From Lentisphaerota bacterium (GTDB taxonomy: Bacteria; Verrucomicrobiota; Lentisphaeria; Victivallales; Victivallaceae), in NCBI GenBank assembly GCA_015061745.1, contig SUWB01000003.1, positions 62,001-126,000 of the forward strand: a stretch of DNA of 64,000 bases, given 5' to 3'. Below are positions 27,872 to 35,246 of the stretch, in pieces (positions within the stretch are counted from its first letter, which is position 1; each line of letters begins with the position of its first letter). A program made the translations under genes and the position numbers. Under the pieces are notes generated by a model. The model ran no database searches. It was given only the letters and a program-made list of their open reading frames with translations, and had not been told where the DNA came from.

Positions 27872-27901
27872 TTGACAAATCAAAATGGCGGTGTATATTA
27901 T
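27872..27901 (+). promoter_or_regulatory. Consensus sigma-70 promoter of rex
   Basis: A perfect TTGACA (27872-27877) and TATTAT (27896-27901) are 18 bases apart; TATATT two bases earlier would give 16. No palindromic Rex site (TTGTxA...TxACAA) was recognised over it. Confidence 0.75.
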
Positions 27902-27954
27902 ATGGATAAAAAAAGATCTATTGCAATAAACTATTTTTTTACACGGGGTCAAAA

Positions 27955-28614
27955 TTGAGTCGGAGCAAGATACCTAATTCGCCTTCCATCAGGCGGATGC
28001 CCAGCTATCTGCATAAACTTATGCTTATGCACCAGAATGGGGAAAAACACGCCTCCACCACCCGTTTGGCCGAATATATCAATCTCGATACCATCATTGT
28101 CCGCAAGGATTTTGAACTGACAGGCATTTCCGGACAGCCCGGTGTGGGCTATAAAACCGATGAACTTATTGAGGGGATCCGCCGTTATCTCAACTGGGAT
28201 CGTACCTGCCGTGCCTGTCTGGTGGGAGCCGGGTCTCTCGGCAGTGCCCTGATCGGCCACGAGGAGTTCGCAGAATACGGTTTGGAAATTTCTTCTGTTT
28301 TTGATTCCAATCCCGACCGTGTGGACTCCATTATCCACGGACACAAGATCATTGATGTACGCAAGATGAGCGAAACGCTCAAAGATAATCCGCCTGATCT
28401 GGGGATCATCTGCGTTCCTTCAAACTGTGCCCAGATGGTGACTGATGAACTTATCAGCTGCGGCGTCAAAGCATTCTGGAACTTTGCAAATGTCTGTTTG
28501 CGGGTTCCCAATGACGTGATCGTCCAGCGTGAAGTGATTGCCGGGGGCTTTGCGATGCTGTCAGTCAAGATGGCAAAACGCAGCTCCAGGCAGGAAGGTT
28601 TTATTGAGGAGTGA
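27955..28614 (+). CDS. rex: Redox-sensing transcriptional repressor Rex
   Basis: 219 residues. The start is TTG at 27955, preceded by GGGG. The first internal ATG would cut the conserved SIRRMPSYLHKL that begins the winged-helix domain in Rex proteins. The wing and recognition region follow (DTIIVRKDFELTGISG, then GVGYKTDEL). The NAD(H)-binding Rossmann domain begins at CLVGAGSLGSALI and includes FDSNPDRV. Rex releases DNA when NADH/NAD+ rises, which derepresses fermentative genes. It sits directly upstream of the hydrogenase genes in the same direction, a natural regulatory target. Confidence 0.92.
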   Translation: MSRSKIPNSPSIRRMPSYLHKLMLMHQNGEKHASTTRLAEYINLDTIIVRKDFELTGISGQPGVGYKTDELIEGIRRYLNWDRTCRACLVGAGSLGSALIGHEEFAEYGLEISSVFDSNPDRVDSIIHGHKIIDVRKMSETLKDNPPDLGIICVPSNCAQMVTDELISCGVKAFWNFANVCLRVPNDVIVQREVIAGGFAMLSVKMAKRSSRQEGFIEE

Positions 28615-28838
28615 CCTTTAATACAATAAACACTTCTCCGGCACAGGCGGGAGTTTGAAAAAACTCCGTCCAATGTGTCAGAAAAAATTAAACAGGTTGT
28701 TTTTTCCGCAGGGTCAGCAGAGAAAAAAATTCTCTGAAACACTGCGGTTCGGGAAGGAGCCTTGAGCCAGTCGGTCCAACTCCTTGTAATGCCGCCCCTT
28801 ACGGGCGGGTAGTCCTATAAATAAGAAGGTTAGAAAAA
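28615..28838 (+). promoter_or_regulatory. Structured leader of the hydrogenase operon
   Basis: The 224 bases between rex and hydC hold a row of stems: GGCACA/TGTGTC with inner GGAGTTT/AAACTCC (28640-28679); CCGCAG/CTGCGG (28706-28747) enclosing CAGAGAA/TTCTCTG; AAGGAG/CTCCTT (28754-28785); and CCGCCC/GGGCGG (28792-28808). A possible promoter TTGAGC-17-TGTAAT lies at 28762-28790. No known riboswitch or small RNA was recognised. The first hairpin may end rex transcription. Confidence 0.5.
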
Positions 28839-29354
28839 ATGTGTTGCAACAAATTGTCGGAGGGAGCAGCTGCCAAATTCGCAGAACTCGATGCTTTCAT
28901 CGACGGTCTGGGAATTGACCGCAACGATGAACGCCGCCGCGGACGGCTGATCCAGGTTTTGCACCGCGCCCAGGATATCTTCGGATATCTGCCCCGGGAA
29001 GTCCAGATCCACGTCGCCCAGAAACTTTATCTCTCTGAAGCTCAGGTTTCCGGCGTGGTCAGCTTCTACAACTATTTCACTACTGAACCCAAAGGTAAGT
29101 ACAACATCGATATCTGTATGGGTACTGCCTGCTATGTGAAGGGTGCTGAAACTGTCCTGCGTGAACTCGAACGCGTGCTCGGCGTCAAAGCTGACACCAA
29201 CCCCACCCCCGATGGTCTGTTTTCCATTAACGCTCTCCGCTGCGTCGGTGCCTGCGGTCTTGCCCCCGTTATGATGGTCAACGGCAAAGTTTACGGTAAA
29301 GTCACCCCTGCCAAGGCAGTGGAAATTATCAACGAATACAAGAAGCAGGGATAA
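28839..29354 (+). CDS. hydC: Hydrogenase NuoE-like subunit, thioredoxin-like [2Fe-2S]
   Basis: 171 residues, cytoplasmic. It matches the NuoE/HndA 24-kDa subunit. An N-terminal helical bundle (GRLIQVLHRAQDIFGYLP) is followed by a thioredoxin-like domain with the ligands CMGTAC and CVGACG for one [2Fe-2S] cluster. In trimeric NAD(P)-linked [FeFe] hydrogenases this subunit relays electrons next to the flavin subunit. It starts the three-gene operon hydCBA, followed after 3 bases by hydB. Codon use in all three is strongly biased to C-ending codons and CGT, suggesting high expression. Confidence 0.93.
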   Translation: MCCNKLSEGAAAKFAELDAFIDGLGIDRNDERRRGRLIQVLHRAQDIFGYLPREVQIHVAQKLYLSEAQVSGVVSFYNYFTTEPKGKYNIDICMGTACYVKGAETVLRELERVLGVKADTNPTPDGLFSINALRCVGACGLAPVMMVNGKVYGKVTPAKAVEIINEYKKQG

Positions 29355-29357
29355 GCT

Positions 29358-31289
29358 ATGAACAAGATCACCTCTCAGGAAGCTCTGAACAGTGCTTTCA
29401 ATGCCGCCAAGGGCCAGCTGGCTCTGCGTTGCACCGCTGCTCACGACATCAACTCTGTTAAAAAAGATATCCTCTGCTGCGGCGGTACCGGATGCCACGC
29501 CTCCAACGCCAAAGAGCTGATGGCCAATCTTAACAAGTACATCAAAGAAAACGGTCTTGAAAATGACGTCCGCGTCGTCCAGACCGGCTGCTTCGGTTTC
29601 TGTGCCCAGGGTCCTATCGTCAAGATTATGCCTGACAACGTTTTCTACGTTCAGGTCACCCCCGAAGATGCCAAAGAAATCGTCGAAAGCCACATCGTCG
29701 GCAAAAAACTTGTCGAACGTCTGCTCTTTATGGAACCCCTTTTGAAGCAGCGTGTTCAGGACTACGCCAAGATGTCCTTCTACGCCAAGCAGGAACGTAT
29801 CTCTCTGCGTAACTGCGGTCTTCTCAACCCCGAATGCATCGAAGAATATATCGCCAACGAAGGTTATCAGGCTCTTGCCAAATGTCTTTTCAAGATGAAA
29901 ACCGACGAAGTGGTGCAGGAAGTTCTGAACTCCGGTCTCTGCGGCCGCGGCGGTGCCGGATTCCCCACCGGTATGAAATGGAAAATCGCTGCCGGCGTCA
30001 AGGCTGACGAAAAATATATCGTCTGTAACGCTGACGAAGGTGACCCCGGTGCCTTTATGGACCGTTCCATTATGGAAGGCGACCCCCACTCCGTGATCGA
30101 AGCTATGGCCATCGGTGCCTACGCCATCGGTGCTCAGAAGGGTCTCGTTTACATCCGTGCCGAATATCCCCTGGCTGTCAGCCGTCTGCGCGGTGCCATC
30201 GAACAGGCCCGTGAATGCGGACTCCTGGGCGACAACATTATGGGAACCAACTTCAGCTTTGATATCGAAATCAAGCTGGGTGCCGGTGCTTTCGTCTGCG
30301 GTGAGGAAACTGCTCTGATCCACTCTATGGAAGGTCAGCGCGGCGAACCCACCACCAAACCTCCGTTCCCTGCCAACATCGGCGGCGGCTACTGGGGCTG
30401 CTCCACCAACGTGAACAACGTTGAAACCTATGCCACTGTGCCTATGATCATCCTCAAGGGTGCCACCTGGTACAGCAAGATCGGTAACTGGCAGGCTGAG
30501 TGGGACGAAAACGGCAACTGGAAACGCACTATCAGCGGCAACAGCGGTACCAAAGTGTTCGCTCTGGCCGGTCAGATCAACAACGTGGGTCTGGTGGAAG
30601 TTCCTATGGGTACCACCCTGCGTGAGATCATCTACGAAATCGGCGGCGGAATTTCCGGCGGCCGTGAATTCAAAGCTGTGCAGACCGGCGGTCCTTCCGG
30701 CGGCTGTATCACCAAGGAAAACCTGGACACCCCCATCGACTACGGCAATCTGTCCAAGATCGGTTCTATGATGGGTTCCGGCGGTATGATCGTGCTGTCT
30801 GACAAAGACTGTATGCCCGCTATGGCCAAGTTCTATCTGGACTTCACCAAAGATGAATCCTGCGGTAAGTGCACCCCCTGCCGTATCGGTACCCGCCGTA
30901 TGCTGGAAATGCTGGAAAAGATCTGCGACGGCAACGGTACTCTTGAGATGCTCGATGAACTCGAATCTCTCGCCAAAACCATCTGCGACACCGCTCTCTG
31001 CGGTCTGGGCCAGACTGCTCCCAACCCCATCCTGAGCACCCTGCGTTACTTCCGTGACGAATATGTGGCTCACGTGGTTGATAAGAAATGCCCCGCCGGC
31101 ACCTGTCCCAAACTTTACACCCTTACCATTACTGAAGATTGTATCGGCTGTACCAAGTGCAAACGCAACTGTCCTGTTGACGCCATCAAAGGCGAAATCA
31201 AGCAACTGCACGTCATTGACACTGCCAAGTGTATCAAGTGCGGTGCCTGTATCGGCGGTTGTCCCAAGAAAGCTATTGTCAAAAAGTGA
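29358..31289 (+). CDS. hydB: NADH-binding flavoprotein subunit of the [FeFe] hydrogenase (NuoF-like)
   Basis: 643 residues, cytoplasmic. The N-terminal thioredoxin-like [2Fe-2S] domain has CCGGTGCH and CFGFC. The FMN/NADH domain follows, with GRGGAGFPTGMKW, NADEGDPGAFMDRS and GAGAFVCGEETAL. SCGKCTPCRIGTRR is the NuoF-type [4Fe-4S] site. Two C-terminal ferredoxin clusters follow: CIGCTKCKRNCP and CIKCGACIGGCP. This is the architecture of HydB of electron-bifurcating hydrogenases, which couple NADH and reduced ferredoxin. Bifurcation here is an inference from architecture; some relatives simply use NAD(P)H. Confidence 0.94.
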   Translation: MNKITSQEALNSAFNAAKGQLALRCTAAHDINSVKKDILCCGGTGCHASNAKELMANLNKYIKENGLENDVRVVQTGCFGFCAQGPIVKIMPDNVFYVQVTPEDAKEIVESHIVGKKLVERLLFMEPLLKQRVQDYAKMSFYAKQERISLRNCGLLNPECIEEYIANEGYQALAKCLFKMKTDEVVQEVLNSGLCGRGGAGFPTGMKWKIAAGVKADEKYIVCNADEGDPGAFMDRSIMEGDPHSVIEAMAIGAYAIGAQKGLVYIRAEYPLAVSRLRGAIEQARECGLLGDNIMGTNFSFDIEIKLGAGAFVCGEETALIHSMEGQRGEPTTKPPFPANIGGGYWGCSTNVNNVETYATVPMIILKGATWYSKIGNWQAEWDENGNWKRTISGNSGTKVFALAGQINNVGLVEVPMGTTLREIIYEIGGGISGGREFKAVQTGGPSGGCITKENLDTPIDYGNLSKIGSMMGSGGMIVLSDKDCMPAMAKFYLDFTKDESCGKCTPCRIGTRRMLEMLEKICDGNGTLEMLDELESLAKTICDTALCGLGQTAPNPILSTLRYFRDEYVAHVVDKKCPAGTCPKLYTLTITEDCIGCTKCKRNCPVDAIKGEIKQLHVIDTAKCIKCGACIGGCPKKAIVKK

Positions 31290-31297
31290 GTGCAACA

Positions 31298-33040
31298 ATG
31301 AATACTGTCAATCTTACCATCAATGGGAAGCAGGTCACTGTTCCTGCCGGTTCCACTATTCTGGAAGCCGCCCGTCAGCTCAATATCAAGATCCCGACCC
31401 TCTGCTATTGGGACAAACTCGGCTGCGGCATTTCCAACCAGCCCGCCAGCTGCCGTATCTGCGTGGTCGAAGTTGAACGCCGCCGCAACCTGGCTCCCGC
31501 CTGTGCCACTCCTGTTATGGAAGGTATGGTGGTGCATACCAACAGCCAGCGTGCTCTCAACGCCCGCCGGACCGTTCTTGAGCTTATGCTCAGCGACCAC
31601 CCCCAGAAGTGTCTGACCTGTGCCAAGAACCAGGATTGCGAACTGCGTATGCTGGCTGCTGAATTCGGCATTCAGGAAGTCGCTTTCTCCGGTGCAAAGA
31701 ACCGTTTTGAAGTGGATGACTCCAGCGAAGCCATTATGCGCGACCTTTCCAAGTGCGTTATGTGCCGCCGCTGCGAAACCGTCTGTAACAAAGTTCAGAC
31801 TGTCAGTGCTCTGACCGGTAACGGCCGCGGATTTTCCGCCAAGGTCGGCACCGCCAGTATGATTCCTCTGGCCGATACCAACTGTACCTTCTGCGGACAG
31901 TGCGTCAACGTCTGCCCCGTGGGTGCTATCACCGGTATCAGCTATGTGAAAAAAGTCTGGGCCGCTATCAACGATCCCACCAAGACTGTCATCGTCCAGA
32001 CCGCTCCCGCCGTCCGCGTGGCTGTGGGCCAGGAATTCGGATTTGAACCCGGTACTCCTGTCACCGGCAAGATGGTTGCCGGTCTCCGTGCTCTGGGTTT
32101 TGACAAAGTTTTCGACACCAACTTCTCCGCTGACCTTACCATTATGGAAGAAGGTACCGAGATCGTCGAACGCGTCAAGAGCGGCAAAGACCTGCCCATT
32201 CTGACCAGCTGCTGCCCCGGCTGGATCAACTTCATCGAACACAACTATCCTGATTTGCTGCACATTCCTTCCAGCTGCAAATCTCCTCAGCAGATGTTCG
32301 GTGCCATCGCCAAGAGCTACTATGCCGAAAAGATCGGCGTGAAGCCCTCTGATCTGGTGGTTGTTTCCATTATGCCCTGCCAGGCCAAGAAATACGAAGC
32401 TGCCCGTCCCGAATTCAGCAAAGACGGTGTCCGCGACGTGGACTACGTTGTCACCACCCGTGAACTCTGCAAGATGTTCCGTGAAGCCGGTGTCAACCTG
32501 GCCAATATGGATGACGATCAGTTCGACAGTCCTCTGGGCCAGTCCTCCGGTGCCGCCGACATCTTCGGTGTTACCGGCGGTGTGCTCGAAGCTGCCTGCC
32601 GTTCCGTCTACTATATGCTCAACGGCAAGAATCTGGAAGGCGACGCCATCAACTTCCGCGCTGTCCGCGGTCTTGACGGCATCAAAGAAGCCACTGTCCA
32701 GATCGCTCCCGGAAAGAGCATCAACGTGGCCGTCTGCTCCGGTCTGGGCAATGCCCGCAAAGTCCTTGATATGGTCCGTCAGGATCCCAACCGTTTCCAG
32801 GCTATTGAAATTATGGCCTGCCCCGGCGGTTGTATCAACGGCGGCGGTCAGCCCTTCCTCCACGGTGATACCGCTCTCCTCGAAAAGCGTATGAAAGGTA
32901 TCTACACCGAGGACGAAAAGAAGACTCTGCGTCTTTCCCACGAGAACACCGACATCAAGGCTCTCTATGCTGAGTTCCTCGGTGAACCCGGAAGCGAAAA
33001 GGCTCACGAGCTGCTTCACACCCACTATCATTCCAAGTAA
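31298..33040 (+). CDS. hydA: [FeFe] hydrogenase catalytic subunit
   Basis: 580 residues from the ATG at 31298; a longer upstream reading would overlap hydB. In order: a [2Fe-2S] domain (Cys36, 52, 55, 69), a His-ligated cluster (His101, Cys105, 108, 114), two [4Fe-4S] clusters (Cys153-163 and 196-206), and the H-cluster domain. The H-cluster motifs are TSCCPGW (Cys305 proton relay, Cys306 ligand), IMPCQAKK (Cys361) and MACPGGCINGGGQP (Cys508, Cys512). The usual first motif has Ala (PAW) where this has Gly. The enzyme forms or oxidises hydrogen. A clear terminator follows. Maturases HydE, HydF and HydG are not in the window. Confidence 0.95.
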   Translation: MNTVNLTINGKQVTVPAGSTILEAARQLNIKIPTLCYWDKLGCGISNQPASCRICVVEVERRRNLAPACATPVMEGMVVHTNSQRALNARRTVLELMLSDHPQKCLTCAKNQDCELRMLAAEFGIQEVAFSGAKNRFEVDDSSEAIMRDLSKCVMCRRCETVCNKVQTVSALTGNGRGFSAKVGTASMIPLADTNCTFCGQCVNVCPVGAITGISYVKKVWAAINDPTKTVIVQTAPAVRVAVGQEFGFEPGTPVTGKMVAGLRALGFDKVFDTNFSADLTIMEEGTEIVERVKSGKDLPILTSCCPGWINFIEHNYPDLLHIPSSCKSPQQMFGAIAKSYYAEKIGVKPSDLVVVSIMPCQAKKYEAARPEFSKDGVRDVDYVVTTRELCKMFREAGVNLANMDDDQFDSPLGQSSGAADIFGVTGGVLEAACRSVYYMLNGKNLEGDAINFRAVRGLDGIKEATVQIAPGKSINVAVCSGLGNARKVLDMVRQDPNRFQAIEIMACPGGCINGGGQPFLHGDTALLEKRMKGIYTEDEKKTLRLSHENTDIKALYAEFLGEPGSEKAHELLHTHYHSK

Positions 33041-33061
33041 TTTTTACTTGAGTTGATTCCC

Positions 33062-33094
33062 AACCGCATCCCGTCAACGGGGTGCGGTTTTTTT
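33062..33094 (+). terminator. Rho-independent terminator of hydCBA
   Basis: AACCGCATCCCG pairs with CGGGGTGCGGTT around a short TCAA-type loop, with one offset base, and runs into seven T. Confidence 0.9.
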
Positions 33095-33166
33095 ATACTT
33101 TTCTTCCCGGGGCAACGCTGTTGAACGCCGGTTGAGCAAAAATATTAAAAAAAGACACTTTTTTAC

Positions 33167-33195
33167 TTGAAAAATCACCTGCCCGATGCTAATTT
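33167..33195 (+). promoter_or_regulatory. Sigma-70-like promoter of the esterase operon
   Basis: TTGAAA (33167-33172) and TAATTT (33190-33195) are 17 bases apart, 73 bases before the esterase start. Confidence 0.5.
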
Positions 33196-33267
33196 TACTC
33201 TATGCTCTTTCTAAAGGAGCTTTCTTGATTTTTTATCCTTTTACAAGGTCAATGAAAGGTGATTTTT

Positions 33268-35226
33268 ATGCACAACCAACGTTCTATTTATGGAAATATG
33301 ATCCAGGAATATGCGGTCAACCGTATGCGTTCTTTGAATGCAGCCCGCTGTGCCCGGATCGATTCTCTCAAGACTAAAGCCGATGCCGAAGCCTATGTTG
33401 CGGAAGTCCGTGCCAAGGTCAAAAGTTGCTTCCCGATGCCCGACGACCGTTCCGTCCCTGAAGTTAAACTCTGCGGCACTCTTGAACGGGAAAAATTCAC
33501 CATCGAAAAAATCATCTATTTCAGCCGTCCCAATTTCCCTGTGACAGCCAACCTTTATGTGCCCAACACTCCCGGCAAACATCCCGGCGTGGTCTTTGTC
33601 TGCGGCCACAGCGGTGACGGCAAAGCCTGTGACACCTACCAGCGGGGAGCTCAGAATCTTGCTCTTATGGGCTGTGTGGTCCTGCTGATCGACCCCGTCA
33701 GTCAGGGGGAACGGTGGCAGTTCCTCGATGTGCCTTATGCCCAGGGAATACACGGTTCGTGTACAGCGGAACACTCTATGCAGGGTAAACAGCTCCGTCT
33801 GTGCGGAGAATACATCGGTGCCTGGCGGGCCTATGATGCTCTGAGGGGATTGGATTATCTTCTTTCCCGCAGTGAAGTCGACCCTTCACGTATCGGCATT
33901 ACAGGAAACTCCGGCGGCGGCACGATGACCACCTTTGTGCAGGCCCTTGACAGCCGCTTTACAATGGCGGCCCCCAGCTGTTACGTCACCAGCTGGCAGC
34001 GCAACTTTGAAAATGAACTGGTCGCCGATGCAGAACAGATGCCCCCCGGCATCCTTGAAGCAGGCTGCGAAATGGGCGACTTCATTCTCGCCTACGCCCC
34101 CCGTCCCGTTATTCTGCTGGGCCAGAAAAATGACTTCTTTGATGCCCGGGGCTTGAAAGAGACCTGGGAACGGGCACGCAAGGTCTACAAACTGCTGGGG
34201 GCTGAAGAAAATCTCCAATACTTCATCGGCCCCACCGATCACGGTTATTCCATTGAAAACCGGGAAACAATGTACAGCTTCTTCGCTCAGCACGCCCAAT
34301 TGGACAGTGCCACAAAAGAATCCGAAGCTCTGGAAATATTCCCGGCAAAGGATTTGAACTGCACTCCCACCGGACAGCTTATGAGCAGTTATAAAGAGTA
34401 TTTCACGTTGCATCAGATCCTTGAAGCAGATGCAAAAAGAATGGCTGCTGAACGAAAAACTCTTTCAAACGCCGAACTGAAATCTGAGCTGAAAAAAGCT
34501 CTCAAGCTGCCTGAAAATATTGAAGTTCCCTACTCCCGCCAGATGCCTCCCATTGCCTGGCCCTCCGTTCCTCCTGAACGGGCGGTCTTTTCTCGTTTCG
34601 GCCTGGAAGGCGAGCCCGGTTTATTCACTACATTGAAAATCAATTCTGCCCGTGCTTACCGCCATTTCCCTGAAATGGAAAAGCTGACCATTTATCTGCC
34701 CCACCTTGATTCTGCTCAGGAGCTCCTCAAACTTGACCGGGACGCAGATGAATTTTATGCCGGACTTGATTACCGCAACATCGGCGAATCCCTTGCTCTC
34801 ACAGGATCCTTCGGAGCAGAATACCGCAAGTTCAATATGATCCACAATCAGGATTACCACTACGACGGCATCGAATTGATGTTCGGTTCTTCTATGGTGG
34901 GACGGCGGGTGCTGGATATCCTGCGGGCCATTGAATTTGTCAAGGCAAACGGTGTCAAACAGCTTCATCTGATTGCCCGGGGACAGGGCGTTATTCCCGG
35001 CACCATTGCGGCTCTTCTTTCTGACAAGGTGGAAAGTCTCACCTTGTACGATGCTCCGGCCAACTGTATGGATATGGTGCAGAAACGGATCACCCGCTGG
35101 CCCCAATCCTGTATGGTCCCCGGGTTGCTGAAATTCACCGATCTGCCTGAAATCTACGCCGCCGTCAAAGCGGAAAAAGAGTTGAATATTATCAATGTTG
35201 TCAATGAACCTGTACTTGAAGTATAA
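33268..35226 (+). CDS. Two-domain alpha/beta-hydrolase (acetyl xylan esterase-like)
   Basis: 652 residues from the ATG at 33268, with AAAGGTG 6-7 bases upstream; an in-frame GTG three codons earlier is part of that site. No signal peptide. The N-terminal domain has GNSGGGT (nucleophile Ser), KNDFFDARG (Asp) and TDHGYS (His). The C-terminal half repeats a hydrolase-like core (LIARGQGVIPGTIAALLSDK), but the elbow Ser is Gln. The order of motifs and the ending DLPEIYAAV match the other two paralogues in the window. It probably deacylates saccharides in the cytoplasm. It heads a five-gene run on the plus strand. Confidence 0.8.
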   Translation: MHNQRSIYGNMIQEYAVNRMRSLNAARCARIDSLKTKADAEAYVAEVRAKVKSCFPMPDDRSVPEVKLCGTLEREKFTIEKIIYFSRPNFPVTANLYVPNTPGKHPGVVFVCGHSGDGKACDTYQRGAQNLALMGCVVLLIDPVSQGERWQFLDVPYAQGIHGSCTAEHSMQGKQLRLCGEYIGAWRAYDALRGLDYLLSRSEVDPSRIGITGNSGGGTMTTFVQALDSRFTMAAPSCYVTSWQRNFENELVADAEQMPPGILEAGCEMGDFILAYAPRPVILLGQKNDFFDARGLKETWERARKVYKLLGAEENLQYFIGPTDHGYSIENRETMYSFFAQHAQLDSATKESEALEIFPAKDLNCTPTGQLMSSYKEYFTLHQILEADAKRMAAERKTLSNAELKSELKKALKLPENIEVPYSRQMPPIAWPSVPPERAVFSRFGLEGEPGLFTTLKINSARAYRHFPEMEKLTIYLPHLDSAQELLKLDRDADEFYAGLDYRNIGESLALTGSFGAEYRKFNMIHNQDYHYDGIELMFGSSMVGRRVLDILRAIEFVKANGVKQLHLIARGQGVIPGTIAALLSDKVESLTLYDAPANCMDMVQKRITRWPQSCMVPGLLKFTDLPEIYAAVKAEKELNIINVVNEPVLEV

Positions 35227-35246
35227 ATAAAAAAGGATATAATCTT

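Noticed and set aside
28681-28710. Rex operator at AAACAGGTTGTTT
   Set aside because: It is a short palindrome but does not follow the TTGTxA-spacer-TxACAA form of known Rex sites.
28640-28808. Signal-recognition-particle RNA or a known riboswitch
   Set aside because: The GGTCAG at 28712 recalls the SRP RNA, but the apical GGAAG/AGCAG loop arrangement is missing, and no other known class fits.
28830-31298. 822-codon open frame on the minus strand opposite hydC and hydB
   Set aside because: It mirrors two certain genes; strong codon bias in hydCB removes stop codons from the opposite strand. Its product is low-complexity and has no family features.
31115-33031. 638-codon open frame on the minus strand opposite hydA
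   Set aside because: Same cause: antisense shadow of a strongly codon-biased gene with all H-cluster motifs on the plus strand.
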